Source: Paenibacillus sinopodophylli | GTDB taxonomy: Bacteria; Bacillota; Bacilli; Paenibacillales; Paenibacillaceae | NCBI RefSeq assembly: GCF_005930355.1 | Contig: NZ_VDBO01000008.1 | Span: forward strand, 62,001-126,000 | Length of the DNA: 64,000 bases | Reading direction: 5' to 3' | Shown: positions 17,213 to 25,213 of the stretch, in pieces | Numbering within the stretch: position 1 is the first letter of the stretch | How the letters are laid out: every line of letters begins with the position of its first letter | Position numbers and translations under genes: made by a program | Notes under the pieces: generated by a model | The model's database searches: none | Told to the model about the DNA's origin: nothing | The model's input: the letters and a program-made list of their open reading frames with translations, nothing else

Positions 17213-17638
17213 CTACCCTTTGGCATCATCAGGAGCAACGCCTGTAGATTCGGATTTTTTTTTGTGTTTATTCATTTGTTTCGCTTCCCAGAATAGTCCG
17301 GTTAATACATCCATTACGCGTTGACGATCGATTGGGCTCATCGGCACGCCGTCGAACATAATTTCCCCGTCTTCTTCCAGCAGTTTCTTGAAATCGCGTT
17401 TATCCTTATACGTCGCCCAATCCGGAATAGCAGTGGCAGCGGCATCACGTCCGAGCAAATAATCGGTAGTTGTATGGAGAATGTCTGCAAGCTTCTGCAA
17501 GTCCTCGCTTGTCGGCGTAACACGGTCATTCTCGATATGCCCCAAATTGGATCTGCCCATCTCAAGCTGGGTTGCCACATCCTGCTGCGTTAACCCGCGT
17601 TCCGTCCGTAATTGTTTAATTCTCGCTCCTAATGACAT
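17213..17638 (-). CDS. Xre-family phage-type repressor
   Basis: Transcription repressor of 141 residues. The N-terminal helix-turn-helix (IKQLRTERGLTQQDVATQLEMGRSNLGHIENDRVTP, residues about 7-42) is of the cro/C1/Xre type, followed by the usual LADILHTTTDYLLGR end of the domain. The C-terminal half is short and polar, unlike self-cleaving LexA-type repressors, which fits inactivation by the ImmA-like protease encoded just downstream. It is transcribed away from the tail operon, with the GTATT...AATAC operators lying between. It probably represses both its own gene and the rightward promoters. Confidence 0.9.
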   Translation of the reverse strand: MSLGARIKQLRTERGLTQQDVATQLEMGRSNLGHIENDRVTPTSEDLQKLADILHTTTDYLLGRDAAATAIPDWATYKDKRDFKKLLEEDGEIMFDGVPMSPIDRQRVMDVLTGLFWEAKQMNKHKKKSESTGVAPDDAKG

Positions 17639-17679
17639 TATAAATACCCTCCGATTATCATATTAGGTATTTTAAATAC

Positions 17680-17708
17680 TTGACGGTAATTAAAATACCT
17701 AATACAAT
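17680..17708 (+). promoter_or_regulatory. Rightward promoter 1 (TTGACG-17-TACAAT)
   Basis: A near-consensus sigma-A promoter with a 17-base spacer. The second operator dyad fills the spacer, so repressor binding would block RNA polymerase. It would give a leader of about 175 bases before the activator gene. Confidence 0.75.
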
Positions 17709-17801
17709 GAGATTTATCAGACGACAGCTTATGGAAATCTATCGTTAAAGGAAATGTGCTAGTTTAAATACGTAAAATAAGTATATTTTTTGTTGTGAGT
17801 A

Positions 17802-17830
17802 TTGTCAATACCACAAACGGACGATATTTT
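17802..17830 (+). promoter_or_regulatory. Rightward promoter 2 (TTGTCA-17-TATTTT)
   Basis: Second promoter-like pair with a 17-base spacer. Its -35 lies inside the third dyad and the fourth dyad sits just downstream of the expected start. Confidence 0.5.
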
Positions 17831-17891
17831 TTTATACACAACGGTATTTTAAATACCCAATACAACATTTTATCATGGGGAGGAACTAGAA

Positions 17892-18512
17892 ATGATAGAT
17901 GAAAAACAGATTATTGACCAACTGTCTTCTTATAAACGGCTTAAAGCAAGAAAAAAACAGCTGGAAGGCACAACGGTTGGACCCGGCGTCCGCTTGAGCA
18001 GTATGTCAGAGGATGACCAACTACAAGAGCTGCACCGGCAGCTGCGCAAGCTGCCTTCGTATCTTTATTTGGACGAGCAGGAGCAGCGGATTGAAAAGGC
18101 AGCTCATGCGAATTTGAAGAAGTACCCGTTAGGAACTCGAGCACAGTTAAATGAAGTGATCAAAAGCCGCGCGGCTGCGAGTCCAGAGGACGAGAAGCTG
18201 CTGCGCGAACTGGAGCAAAAGATTGAAAAAGTGCTGGAATCACGATCTGGTTCCAACGGTTTCGAAGGCTATATGGGTGTAATCGATAAGATAAGCGAGC
18301 TTCAGGATATCGATAAGGAGCTGCAGAGCATCGACCAAGCGCTTGAGGCGCTGGAAGGGTATGAGCCTGATTATGCCAGGCTGCTGAAATTGCGTTTTAT
18401 TGAAGGAAAGCCTACCGAGTTCGTTGCTTCGGAGCTAGGCATCGTTGATCGGACGTTCCGTAGATGGAAGCAAAAGGCGCTTGCGGAAGTTGTCCGCTTT
18501 CTGTCCGTGTAA
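17892..18512 (+). CDS. Xpf/ArpU-like phage transcription factor
   Basis: Protein of 206 residues, start after GGGGAGG. The N-terminal and middle parts are charged and helical, with coiled-coil character (EDEKLLRELEQKIEKVLE, then ISELQDIDKELQSIDQALEAL). The C terminus resembles sigma-70 region 4: YARLLKLRFIEGKPTEFVASELGIVDRTFRRWKQKALAEV, residues about 160-200, with a clear helix-turn-helix. Its place between repressor and structural genes equals that of Xpf in PBSX, a positive factor for late genes. It is therefore probably the activator of the tail operon. Exact family membership is uncertain. Confidence 0.78.
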   Translation: MIDEKQIIDQLSSYKRLKARKKQLEGTTVGPGVRLSSMSEDDQLQELHRQLRKLPSYLYLDEQEQRIEKAAHANLKKYPLGTRAQLNEVIKSRAAASPEDEKLLRELEQKIEKVLESRSGSNGFEGYMGVIDKISELQDIDKELQSIDQALEALEGYEPDYARLLKLRFIEGKPTEFVASELGIVDRTFRRWKQKALAEVVRFLSV

Positions 18513-18581
18513 TGTCCGTTTTCGCTCAAATAACCGTGATATTATGATATTGTGCAAGAGATCATAACCGGGGACGAGCGG

Positions 18582-18610
18582 AGGAACATTCCGATCGTTC
18601 CTTTTATTTT
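18582..18610 (+). terminator. Terminator between activator gene and tail operon
   Basis: AGGAAC pairs with GTTCCT and TTTTATTTT follows. It separates the early regulator transcript from the tail genes. The 180-base gap (18513-18693) also holds an AT-rich stretch with TATGAT at about 18543 that could be a late -10 element, but no good -35 is seen. Confidence 0.55.
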
Positions 18611-18693
18611 GACCAAATGAAGGGGGTGGTTCAGATGTAGGTGTCTAGGTGTAATGTCGCGGGCGGCAAGTCGAAAGACGGAGGTTGAGCGAG

Positions 18694-18882
18694 ATGGAGA
18701 AAAAGGAATGGCAGGGCGCTGAGCAAGAAGCGGGCTTCAGTAAGCAGCAATTGTTGGCGGCGAAGCGATATAGGCCTGCACAGAAGGATGTGCTCTCGGC
18801 GGTACTGAATGAGCAAGACAGCTACACCCATGAACAAGCGTTATCTCGGATAACAGCCTATTTGAAAAAGGAGGTCATGTAG
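18694..18882 (+). CDS. YqzN/YkzM-like small tail-operon protein
   Basis: Protein of 62 residues, ATG at 18694 behind GGAGG. The pattern FSKQQLLAAKRYRPAQKDVLSAVLNEQDSYTHEQALSRITAYLKKEV matches the YqzN/YkzM type of small proteins placed just before the tail-sheath gene in PBSX and the skin element. It ends 3 bases before the sheath start. The function is not known to me; its constant position suggests a role in tail assembly. Confidence 0.75.
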   Translation: MEKKEWQGAEQEAGFSKQQLLAAKRYRPAQKDVLSAVLNEQDSYTHEQALSRITAYLKKEVM

Positions 18883-18885
18883 AAC

Positions 18886-20202
18886 ATGGCAGGAGGAACA
18901 TATACATCACAAAATAAGGTGCGTCCAGGCGTTTACATTAATCTGGTTGGCGAAAAACAAACGGTGGGCAGCATTGGTGAGCGTGGAACAGTGGCAGCGG
19001 CGCTGACACTTAATTGGGGTAAAGCAAAATCGGTGATGACGGTCCAGTCAGGCGATGATCTTAGCGGCTTGCTCGGCTATGATGTGAGCGCTCCTGAGCT
19101 GTTGCTTGTGCGTGAAGCACTTAAGAAAGCCAAATCCCTGCTTCTATATCGTTTGAATGAAGGCACCAAGGCAACGGCAACGGCTGGAAGCCTGACACTT
19201 ACAGCAAAGTTTGGCGGTTTACGCGGCAATGATATCAAGGTAGCTGTGAAGCAGAACGTAGATGATGAGGCGTTGTTTGATGTCATTACTTATATCGCAG
19301 AAGCGGTGGTAGATACGCAGACGGTAGCTACAATCGCAGCACTAAGTGGAAATGGGTTTGTTGTCTTTGGCGGTACGGGAGCGTTGACGCTCGCTGCAGG
19401 CGTTCCACTTGCAGGAGGCGCTAACGGGACAGTGACGAATCAGGAGCATACCGATTATTTGACTCAGATCGAGCTGCAGGATTTTAACACGATTGCACTT
19501 GTCTCTAATGATCCCGCGTTGAAGTCAGTCTATGCTGCCTTTGCAAGGCGTCTGCGTGAGGACGAAGGTCGGAAAATTCAGGTTGTGCTGGCGAACTATC
19601 CTTCTGCGGATCATGAAGGAGTCATTAGTGTCAAAAACGGTGTGAAGCTGCTGGATGGCACTGTGATCGATGCGCAAAAAGCGACCGTTTGGGTTGCTGC
19701 AGCAACGGCTGGCGCAGCGATTAATGAATCGCTAACCTATGAAGCCTATGAGGACGCAGTTGATGCGGATACTCGTTATACGAATTCGCAGACAGTTGCT
19801 GCACTGCAGGCTGGCGAGCTTCTGTTCACAGTAAGCAATGGGCGCGTCATTGTTGAGCAGGATATTAATACATTTACCGGCTATACGCCTGAAAAAGGCA
19901 AGGCTTTCTCGAAAAACCGTGTCATTCGTGTACTGGACGGTATTGCTAATGATTTTAAGCGGATTTTCGAGAGCTTCTATATCGGTAAAGTGAATAATAA
20001 CGCAGATGGCCGCAGTCTGTTCCGCAACGAATGCACGAAGTATTTGAACGGCTTGCAGGCTTTAGGCGCAATTCAGAATTTTGACTCGCAGGCCGATTTG
20101 TCAGTGCTTGCCGGTGCGGATTCTGACAGCATTGTGATTGACGTTCATATTCAACCAGTAGATAGCGTAGAAAAAGTATATATGAAAGTGACGGTGAAGT
20201 AA
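18886..20202 (+). CDS. xkdK: Contractile tail sheath protein (XkdK-like)
   Basis: Sheath subunit of 438 residues. The N-terminal motif NKVRPGVYINLVGE is typical of sheath proteins of the XkdK group. The middle shows the variable beta-rich insertion, and the C-terminal part (AFSKNRVIRVLDGIANDFKRIFESFYIGKVNNNADGR and IDVHIQPVDSVEKVYMKV) is the conserved sheath core that polymerises around the tube. Its presence shows the particle is contractile, hence R-type. RBS AAGGAGG lies in the end of the preceding gene. It forms the first major structural gene and is followed by the tube gene after one base. Confidence 0.95.
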   Translation: MAGGTYTSQNKVRPGVYINLVGEKQTVGSIGERGTVAAALTLNWGKAKSVMTVQSGDDLSGLLGYDVSAPELLLVREALKKAKSLLLYRLNEGTKATATAGSLTLTAKFGGLRGNDIKVAVKQNVDDEALFDVITYIAEAVVDTQTVATIAALSGNGFVVFGGTGALTLAAGVPLAGGANGTVTNQEHTDYLTQIELQDFNTIALVSNDPALKSVYAAFARRLREDEGRKIQVVLANYPSADHEGVISVKNGVKLLDGTVIDAQKATVWVAAATAGAAINESLTYEAYEDAVDADTRYTNSQTVAALQAGELLFTVSNGRVIVEQDINTFTGYTPEKGKAFSKNRVIRVLDGIANDFKRIFESFYIGKVNNNADGRSLFRNECTKYLNGLQALGAIQNFDSQADLSVLAGADSDSIVIDVHIQPVDSVEKVYMKVTVK

Positions 20203-20203
20203 T

Positions 20204-20668
20204 ATGGCATTTTTGAACGCAGGAGATACGATTTCGGGTCGCGAGGGTCGGGCTTTTACGGTAATTAACAACTCTCAGGAAGAAATGTTTTACGTAAAGA
20301 CGCTGGAGGCAAGTATCGAGAAGCAGAAGGCGGAGATTAAAACACTTGGACATCGCGGCATGCAGCACAAAGCGACAGGTTGGTCGGGTACGGGGACGAT
20401 GACCATCTATTACGTCACGACGAAGTTCCGTCAAATGATGCTCGATTATGTCAAAACGGGCGTGGATGCTTATTTTGACATTGTCATTATGAATGAGGAT
20501 TCCTCCTCAGCGACTGGCAAGCAAACAGTTGTCCTGAACAAGGTCAACCTCAACAAGGTTATTATCGGCAAGCTGGATACCGAGAGCGAAGCGCTTGAGG
20601 AAGAAATCGAGTTTACCTTTGAAGGCGTAGATATTCAGGATCACTTCACAGCACTTTCCCTGGGTTAA
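20204..20668 (+). CDS. xkdM: Tail tube protein (XkdM-like)
   Basis: Tail tube subunit of 154 residues, the normal length of the XkdM family. Features are the N-terminal LNAGDTISGREGRAF, then IEKQKAEIKTLGHRGMQHKATGWSGTGTMTIYYVT and the end SEALEEEIEFTFEGVDIQDHF. Tube rings stack inside the sheath and pierce the target membrane after contraction. The sheath stop and the tube ATG are one base apart. Confidence 0.94.
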   Translation: MAFLNAGDTISGREGRAFTVINNSQEEMFYVKTLEASIEKQKAEIKTLGHRGMQHKATGWSGTGTMTIYYVTTKFRQMMLDYVKTGVDAYFDIVIMNEDSSSATGKQTVVLNKVNLNKVIIGKLDTESEALEEEIEFTFEGVDIQDHFTALSLG

Positions 20669-20700
20669 GTTAACATACAGTTGAAATGGAGGCATTATCG

Positions 20701-21123
20701 ATGAGTAATTTAAGTGTATTTTTTGCGCAAAATGCGGCAGTCGACTCGACGCAGTCGTTTATCGTATCCGATCGCTTCAAGGATGCTGAAGGGCAAGCTG
20801 TAGCTTGGGAGCTGCGCAGCATGACGGAAGCCGAGAACGAGGAGTGCCGTAAATCCTCTACACGCAAGGTAAAGGGGAAAAATGGTACTTTTGTTCCTGA
20901 GACGAATACGGATGAATACCTCGCCAAGCTCGTCGTAAGCAGCATTCAGTTTCCTAACTTGAAGGATGCGGAATTGCAGAAATCGTATGGCATTCTAGGT
21001 GCAGAGAATCTTCTGCGCAAAATGCTGCTGCCAGGTGAATATGCCTCGCTCGTCCAGCGCGTACAGGAAATTAACGGCTTTAATCAGGGCCTGAACGATT
21101 TGGCTGATGAAGTAAAAAACTAA
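20701..21123 (+). CDS. xkdN: Tail assembly chaperone, short form (XkdN-like)
   Basis: Frame-0 product of 140 residues. ATG 20701 is chosen over ATG 20686 because TGGAGG lies 8 bases before it. The sequence (SNLSVFFAQNAA, then WELRSMTEAENEECRKSSTRK and SYGILGAENLLRKMLLPGEYASL) matches XkdN/YqbN proteins, which sit between tube and tape-measure genes and act as the gpG-type chaperone of long-tail assembly. The stop codon follows directly on a slippery A AAA AAC. The short form should be the major product. Confidence 0.92.
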   Translation: MSNLSVFFAQNAAVDSTQSFIVSDRFKDAEGQAVAWELRSMTEAENEECRKSSTRKVKGKNGTFVPETNTDEYLAKLVVSSIQFPNLKDAELQKSYGILGAENLLRKMLLPGEYASLVQRVQEINGFNQGLNDLADEVKN

Positions 21124-21296
21124 TTAAAGAGGGCGATGGAGAAGCGAACTACGCTTACTATGCCCTCCACGAGCTTAATATCCTGCCGCATGTGCTGATG
21201 GCCATGACCCGGCGGGAAAAAGCGGCTATCTACGCGATGATCGATGTTCGCATCGAGAACGAGAAGAAGCAGCGTGTCAAAGCAAAACGAAAATAA
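20701..21296 (+). CDS. Tail assembly chaperone, -1 frameshift fusion form (gpGT-type)
   Basis: A -1 shift on A AAA AAC at 21114-21120 bypasses the frame-0 stop and adds 58 residues read from 21120, starting LIKEGDGEANYAYYALHELN and ending in the Lys/Arg-rich VKAKRK. The added part (ILPHVLMAMTRREKAAIYAMID) has the helical pattern of the T half of phage tail chaperones, which binds the tape-measure protein. The extension has no start codon with a ribosome site of its own, so it is made only by frameshifting. The total is about 198 residues. Confidence 0.85.
21114..21167 (+). promoter_or_regulatory. Programmed -1 ribosomal frameshift signal
   Basis: Slippery heptamer A AAA AAC at 21114-21120, in frame with the codons GTA AAA AAC and followed at once by the stop TAA. 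After an 8-base spacer comes a structured element: outer arms GAGGGC (21129-21134) and GCCCTC (21162-21167), and an inner hairpin AAGCG-AACTA-CGCTT (21142-21156). This is the full textbook layout. Confidence 0.88.
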
Positions 21297-21299
21297 GGA

Positions 21300-21334
21300 C
21301 GGGCAGCGCTCTCATGAGGGAGCGCTCTTGCCCG
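21300..21334 (+). other. Strong mRNA hairpin before the tape-measure gene
   Basis: CGGGCA at 21300-21305 pairs with TGCCCG at 21329-21334, and AGCGCTC with GAGCGCT inside. No T-tract follows, so it is not a standard terminator. It lies 18 bases before the tape-measure start and may adjust its expression or mRNA stability. Confidence 0.65.
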
Positions 21335-21352
21335 TGTGTAGGGGGTGGAAGG

Positions 21353-23578
21353 ATGGCAAGTAATTCCCCAGCTATTATTGAAAATGGAGGCGCTGGGCCT
21401 AGTGGTTCTGCGGAAGCCTTTTATCGATTTATGATCTTATTAAACAGCAGTTTTATTGAAGCAACAAAGCAAGGCAAGAAGCTAGTAGAGGCTTTTGAAA
21501 AAATGAGTGTAGAAGCTAATCATTTGGATGTTGAGTTAACGAAAGCAACGACATCAATGAATGCTTTTACAGAGTCAGTTAAAAAGTTTAGTGAAGCTGC
21601 AACCCCGCCTCCCGTTCCTCCTGCTCCAGGAGATCCTGATGGTTCAGATAATCCAGAAGGATCAGGTGATTCAGATGACGCTGGTGGAAGGAAAGGGATA
21701 AGAGGTTTTCTAGGAAGTCTTGATGCTGGTTTTAGTGCAGCTAAGAATGGGGTCTTGTTAATCGTTGCCCTTAGAGAGCTGATTCAAAGTATTAATGCAC
21801 CGCCTCCATCGAATGCTGAAGGAGCACCTGCACCAGATGCTTTGTTGGATGCGGCTCAACAAGGAGCTAATATGTGGCATTCTGCAATATTAGGCGCGGG
21901 TGAGAAGATTAAGCAAATGATTACGATGGCCATTACAGGAGCGTTGGAGGAGCATCAGTCGAAATCGTTACTCATGGCACGAGCCGGAGGGGCACAAGTT
22001 GGTGAGCCGCTCTATCAGAATATAAGGGGAAATGCAGTAAGGAATGGCGTGGATGTGAATGAGGGGATTCATACGGCTTTATCCCTCATGCCTGCCGCAC
22101 AGAACACAGATCAACTTAATCGGATGACAAATATGGCTATGGAGCTTTCTTCATTGAGCCCTAATGGAGGAAGTTCTGAGGATGCGGCAGATGCGATTAA
22201 ATCTGCTATGGAAGGCGACTACTCTGGTTTGATGGATTCATTCCAAATAAACGAAGATGCATTCAAGGGTGTTGGCTTTGAAGAAGCAATGGATATGGAC
22301 GGCTTTCTAAATGCGTTGGATGCGATGAGGGAAAAAGCGAATTTGGGGGCTGAAGCACTGCAAACAGTCGGTGCCAGTCCAGCTAATCAAATAGCAAATT
22401 TACAAAATATGATTAAATCTGGTTTTGCGGGGGCTGGAATGGGTGCAGTTGCTGCGATGTCGCCACTGCTTGAGAAACTAAATGAGCTCGTTGCCGGTGA
22501 GAGATTCCAAGCGTTCTTTGTATTGTTTGGTGAAGGCTTAACATTCGTAGCTAACATGCTTGCTGCAGTAGGTGAAGGGGCTCTTTGGGTGTTTAGCCAG
22601 TTTTTAAATAATTGGCCGCTTATAGCTTCAATTCTTATGGTCGCAGGAGCGGTATTTCTCCCAACCATAATTACTGCACTATGGGCAATGGTAGCTCCTG
22701 TATTAACACAAGTTGGTGCATGGCTGCTGCTCTTATGGCCAATCTTGCTCGTTATTGCCATTATTGGTGCTCTTGTTGGGTTGTTCTTGTATTTTGGAGG
22801 AACCACTGAACAAGTTGTAGGCTTTGTATCAGGTTTGTTTGCTGGACTCTTTGCAGCACTGCAAAACGGCTTTGCTTTTCTTTGGAACACTATTTTATCA
22901 GTAGCAGAATTTTTGGTTAACATTTTTATCGATCCGGTTTATGCCATTCAAAAGTTATTTTTTGATCTTGTTAAAAATGCTGTAGGTTATTTTGGAAATA
23001 TGATTGACTCTTTTGTTGATGGCCTGAACTGGCTTCTGGAAAAAGTGAATAAAATAACAGGCACTGAATTTGAAATAACTGGATCGCTTAATATGAGTGA
23101 TTTCGATCAGTTTGAGCCAAAGAGTAAGAAGAATGTAGTAGATTTCTCTAAGTATAAAATGGCACAGACTAATTTGGGCGATGCTTTCAGCAAAGGCAGC
23201 AATTTTGGAACAGGGCTTATGGACAACGTTGGGAATTTCAAAGACAACATGAACTTTGATTTAAATAAAGACTCTGGCTTTGGTAATGCGAGCGATCCAG
23301 CAGCAGCTGGTTTTGGCGGCGCAGCCCCAAACATCAACCGAGTAGAGGAAGTTGGCTCGATCAACGAAAAGGTTGATATTTCCAGCGAGGATTTGAAGAC
23401 GATGCGCGAGCTGGCGGAGATGAAAAATATTCAAAACTTCGTATCGCTGCAGCCGACGGTCAGCGTGCAAACGGGCGATATTAATAACGGCTACGATATT
23501 GACACCATCATTGGACGGATTGAGCGCTCTCTCAATGAAGAGATCGCCTCGTCTGCGGAAAGGACGTACAATGTATGA
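21353..23578 (+). CDS. Tape-measure protein (XkdO position)
   Basis: Protein of 741 residues; start ATG 21353 after GGGGGTGGAAGG, since the in-frame ATG at 21314 lies inside a hairpin. The N-terminal part is helical, followed by a Pro/Gly/Asp-rich linker at about residues 83-115. A long hydrophobic region at about 410-490 (GALWVFSQFLNNWPLIASIL and following helices) is typical of tape measures that insert in the target membrane. The last 80 residues contact the baseplate. Codon use from about 21360 to 23300 is more AT-rich than in its neighbours, suggesting module exchange. Its short length implies a tail of roughly 100 nm (inference). Confidence 0.9.
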   Translation: MASNSPAIIENGGAGPSGSAEAFYRFMILLNSSFIEATKQGKKLVEAFEKMSVEANHLDVELTKATTSMNAFTESVKKFSEAATPPPVPPAPGDPDGSDNPEGSGDSDDAGGRKGIRGFLGSLDAGFSAAKNGVLLIVALRELIQSINAPPPSNAEGAPAPDALLDAAQQGANMWHSAILGAGEKIKQMITMAITGALEEHQSKSLLMARAGGAQVGEPLYQNIRGNAVRNGVDVNEGIHTALSLMPAAQNTDQLNRMTNMAMELSSLSPNGGSSEDAADAIKSAMEGDYSGLMDSFQINEDAFKGVGFEEAMDMDGFLNALDAMREKANLGAEALQTVGASPANQIANLQNMIKSGFAGAGMGAVAAMSPLLEKLNELVAGERFQAFFVLFGEGLTFVANMLAAVGEGALWVFSQFLNNWPLIASILMVAGAVFLPTIITALWAMVAPVLTQVGAWLLLLWPILLVIAIIGALVGLFLYFGGTTEQVVGFVSGLFAGLFAALQNGFAFLWNTILSVAEFLVNIFIDPVYAIQKLFFDLVKNAVGYFGNMIDSFVDGLNWLLEKVNKITGTEFEITGSLNMSDFDQFEPKSKKNVVDFSKYKMAQTNLGDAFSKGSNFGTGLMDNVGNFKDNMNFDLNKDSGFGNASDPAAAGFGGAAPNINRVEEVGSINEKVDISSEDLKTMRELAEMKNIQNFVSLQPTVSVQTGDINNGYDIDTIIGRIERSLNEEIASSAERTYNV

Positions 23579-24240
23579 TCACGAGTCGAAACCATGATTA
23601 CAGTATTTGGCTGAGTTACGGCAATCAGAAGCAAAACCTTCAGCTTCCCGTCAACCCACCGGAAATCAAGATTGGTGATGCTGCTGGCGGCAAAACGTAC
23701 GAAGTATCTGGATTGGGAGAAATCAATGTCATCCAGAACCCCAAGCTAACGTCTATTTCGTTTGAAAGCTTTTTTCCTGCGCAGGCGTATCCTTTCCTTG
23801 TCAGCCAAAAGTGGATAGACCCCGTCTTTTATGTAACGGTGATTAAGGATTGGCTCGAACGCAAGCAGCCCATTCGTTTTATTTATACGGGAGCAACCTT
23901 TGATATCAACTTACCGATGAGTATTGAGAAATTTGAATGGAAAGAGGCCGCAGGCTCTGGTGATATCGAGTATAGCATTTCACTGAAAGAGTATGCTTTC
24001 TACGGAGCTAGGCCCGTTATTGTCAAAGATGACAAAGCGAGCGTCAAGCTGCAGCCTAGACCTTCGGACAAAATAGCGCCTAAGACGTACAAGCTCGTCG
24101 CTGGCGATTCTCTTATTAAAGTGGCTAGGCTAAAGCTGGGAAATGAAGCACGATGGAAAGAAATTCAGAAGCTGAATGGCATCAAGGATTCGCAGCTGAG
24201 GCAGCTGCCGATTGGTATGCTGCTCAAGCTGCCGGGGTGA
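23575..24240 (+). CDS. xkdP: LysM tail protein (XkdP-like)
   Basis: Protein of 221 residues whose ATG overlaps the tape-measure stop (ATGA). The first two thirds are a beta-rich phage domain (LPVNPPEIKI, then INVIQNPKLTSISFESFFPAQAYPF). The C terminus is a LysM domain at about residues 168-220 (YKLVAGDSLIKVARLKLGNEARWKEIQKLNG), which binds peptidoglycan. It matches XkdP of PBSX in order and layout and probably forms part of the hub that meets the cell wall during puncture. Confidence 0.93.
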   Translation: MITSRNHDYSIWLSYGNQKQNLQLPVNPPEIKIGDAAGGKTYEVSGLGEINVIQNPKLTSISFESFFPAQAYPFLVSQKWIDPVFYVTVIKDWLERKQPIRFIYTGATFDINLPMSIEKFEWKEAAGSGDIEYSISLKEYAFYGARPVIVKDDKASVKLQPRPSDKIAPKTYKLVAGDSLIKVARLKLGNEARWKEIQKLNGIKDSQLRQLPIGMLLKLPG

Positions 24241-24244
24241 TGAG

Positions 24245-25213
24245 ATGCTGGAAATACGAATTGATAACCGCAATGGAAAGGTATGGGACATTACTAGTCT
24301 AGTACCGTCCCTCACATACAAGACGAAACGGATCGGGACGGCATCGAGTCTTGATGTGACGTTAATTAAAGGCAGCTTGTTCCAAAGCAGCTTGTTTGAA
24401 GTGAACAGCGGCGACATTATCACGCTTCGGAAGGATGGATTAGCTGTTTTTTATGGCTATGTATTCGAGATTAGTTCTAGTAGGGACGAGAGTGTGTCCA
24501 TTAAAGCTTACGATCAGATTCGGTATCTGCTTACGAATGACACATATGTCTTCAAAGATGTGACTGCGTCTCAAATCGTGAAGCGAATTGCAGATGATTT
24601 TGAACTGAAGACGGGTGTGATTGCCGATACGGAATATAAAATTCCTACCATGATTGAGGATAATAAGAAGCTGCTAGATATCATTTGCAAAGCTCTTGAT
24701 TTGACGTTAATTCATAAAGGCGGGAATTTTATGCTGCTTGATGATTTCGGACAGCTTTCCGTTCGGAATATTCAGGACATGAAGGTTGATTTTGTCATTG
24801 GCGATTATAGCCTTCTATATGATTATGGGATGAAGCGTTCGATTGACGGAGACACGTACAACAAAATTAAGATGTATCAGGACAATAAGCAAACAGGTAA
24901 GCGGGATATTCATATCATACAGGATAGTGCCAATATGGCTAAGTGGGGACGTCTGCAATTGTATAAGCAAGCGGACGAGAATATGAATGTGGCACAGATC
25001 AGAGAACAGCTTAGTCAGCTCATGAGTATGAAAAACCGTGAGAGTCGAAGCATCAGTATTGATGCTATTGGTGATTTGCGGGTGAGAGCGGGCAGCTATG
25101 TACCGATCGTTATTGAAGAGATAAATATGAATCAATATTTTCTCGTAGATGAATGCACGCATAAATTCGACGCGGATATTCACACGATGAAATTGGAATT
25201 GAGGGTGGTTTAA
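24245..25213 (+). CDS. xkdQ: Baseplate hub protein (XkdQ-like)
   Basis: Protein of 322 residues; start ATG 24245, four bases after the preceding stop, with GGGGTG upstream. N terminus MLEIRIDNRNGKVWDITSLVPSLTYKTKR and the core motif DGLAVFYGYVFEISSSRDESVSIKAYDQIRYLLTNDTYVF are typical of XkdQ/YqbQ, a gpD/gp27-like hub that joins the tube to the central spike. The C terminus (YFLVDECTHKFDADIHTMKLEL) is the usual end of this family. It overlaps the next start by one base. Confidence 0.92.
   Translation: MLEIRIDNRNGKVWDITSLVPSLTYKTKRIGTASSLDVTLIKGSLFQSSLFEVNSGDIITLRKDGLAVFYGYVFEISSSRDESVSIKAYDQIRYLLTNDTYVFKDVTASQIVKRIADDFELKTGVIADTEYKIPTMIEDNKKLLDIICKALDLTLIHKGGNFMLLDDFGQLSVRNIQDMKVDFVIGDYSLLYDYGMKRSIDGDTYNKIKMYQDNKQTGKRDIHIIQDSANMAKWGRLQLYKQADENMNVAQIREQLSQLMSMKNRESRSISIDAIGDLRVRAGSYVPIVIEEINMNQYFLVDECTHKFDADIHTMKLELRVV

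Larger units (their letters stand above)
17666..17857. promoter_or_regulatory. Four-operator control region of the tail locus
   Basis: Four 15-base dyads share GTATT-nnn-AATAC or a close variant: GGTATTTTAAATACT at 17666-17680, GGTAATTAAAATACC at 17685-17699, AGTATTGTCAATACC at 17798-17812 and GGTATTTTAAATACC at 17843-17857. Another half-site overlaps the repressor ribosome site at 17641-17648. They flank or cover both putative rightward promoters. The likely ligand is the adjacent Xre repressor. Confidence 0.8.
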
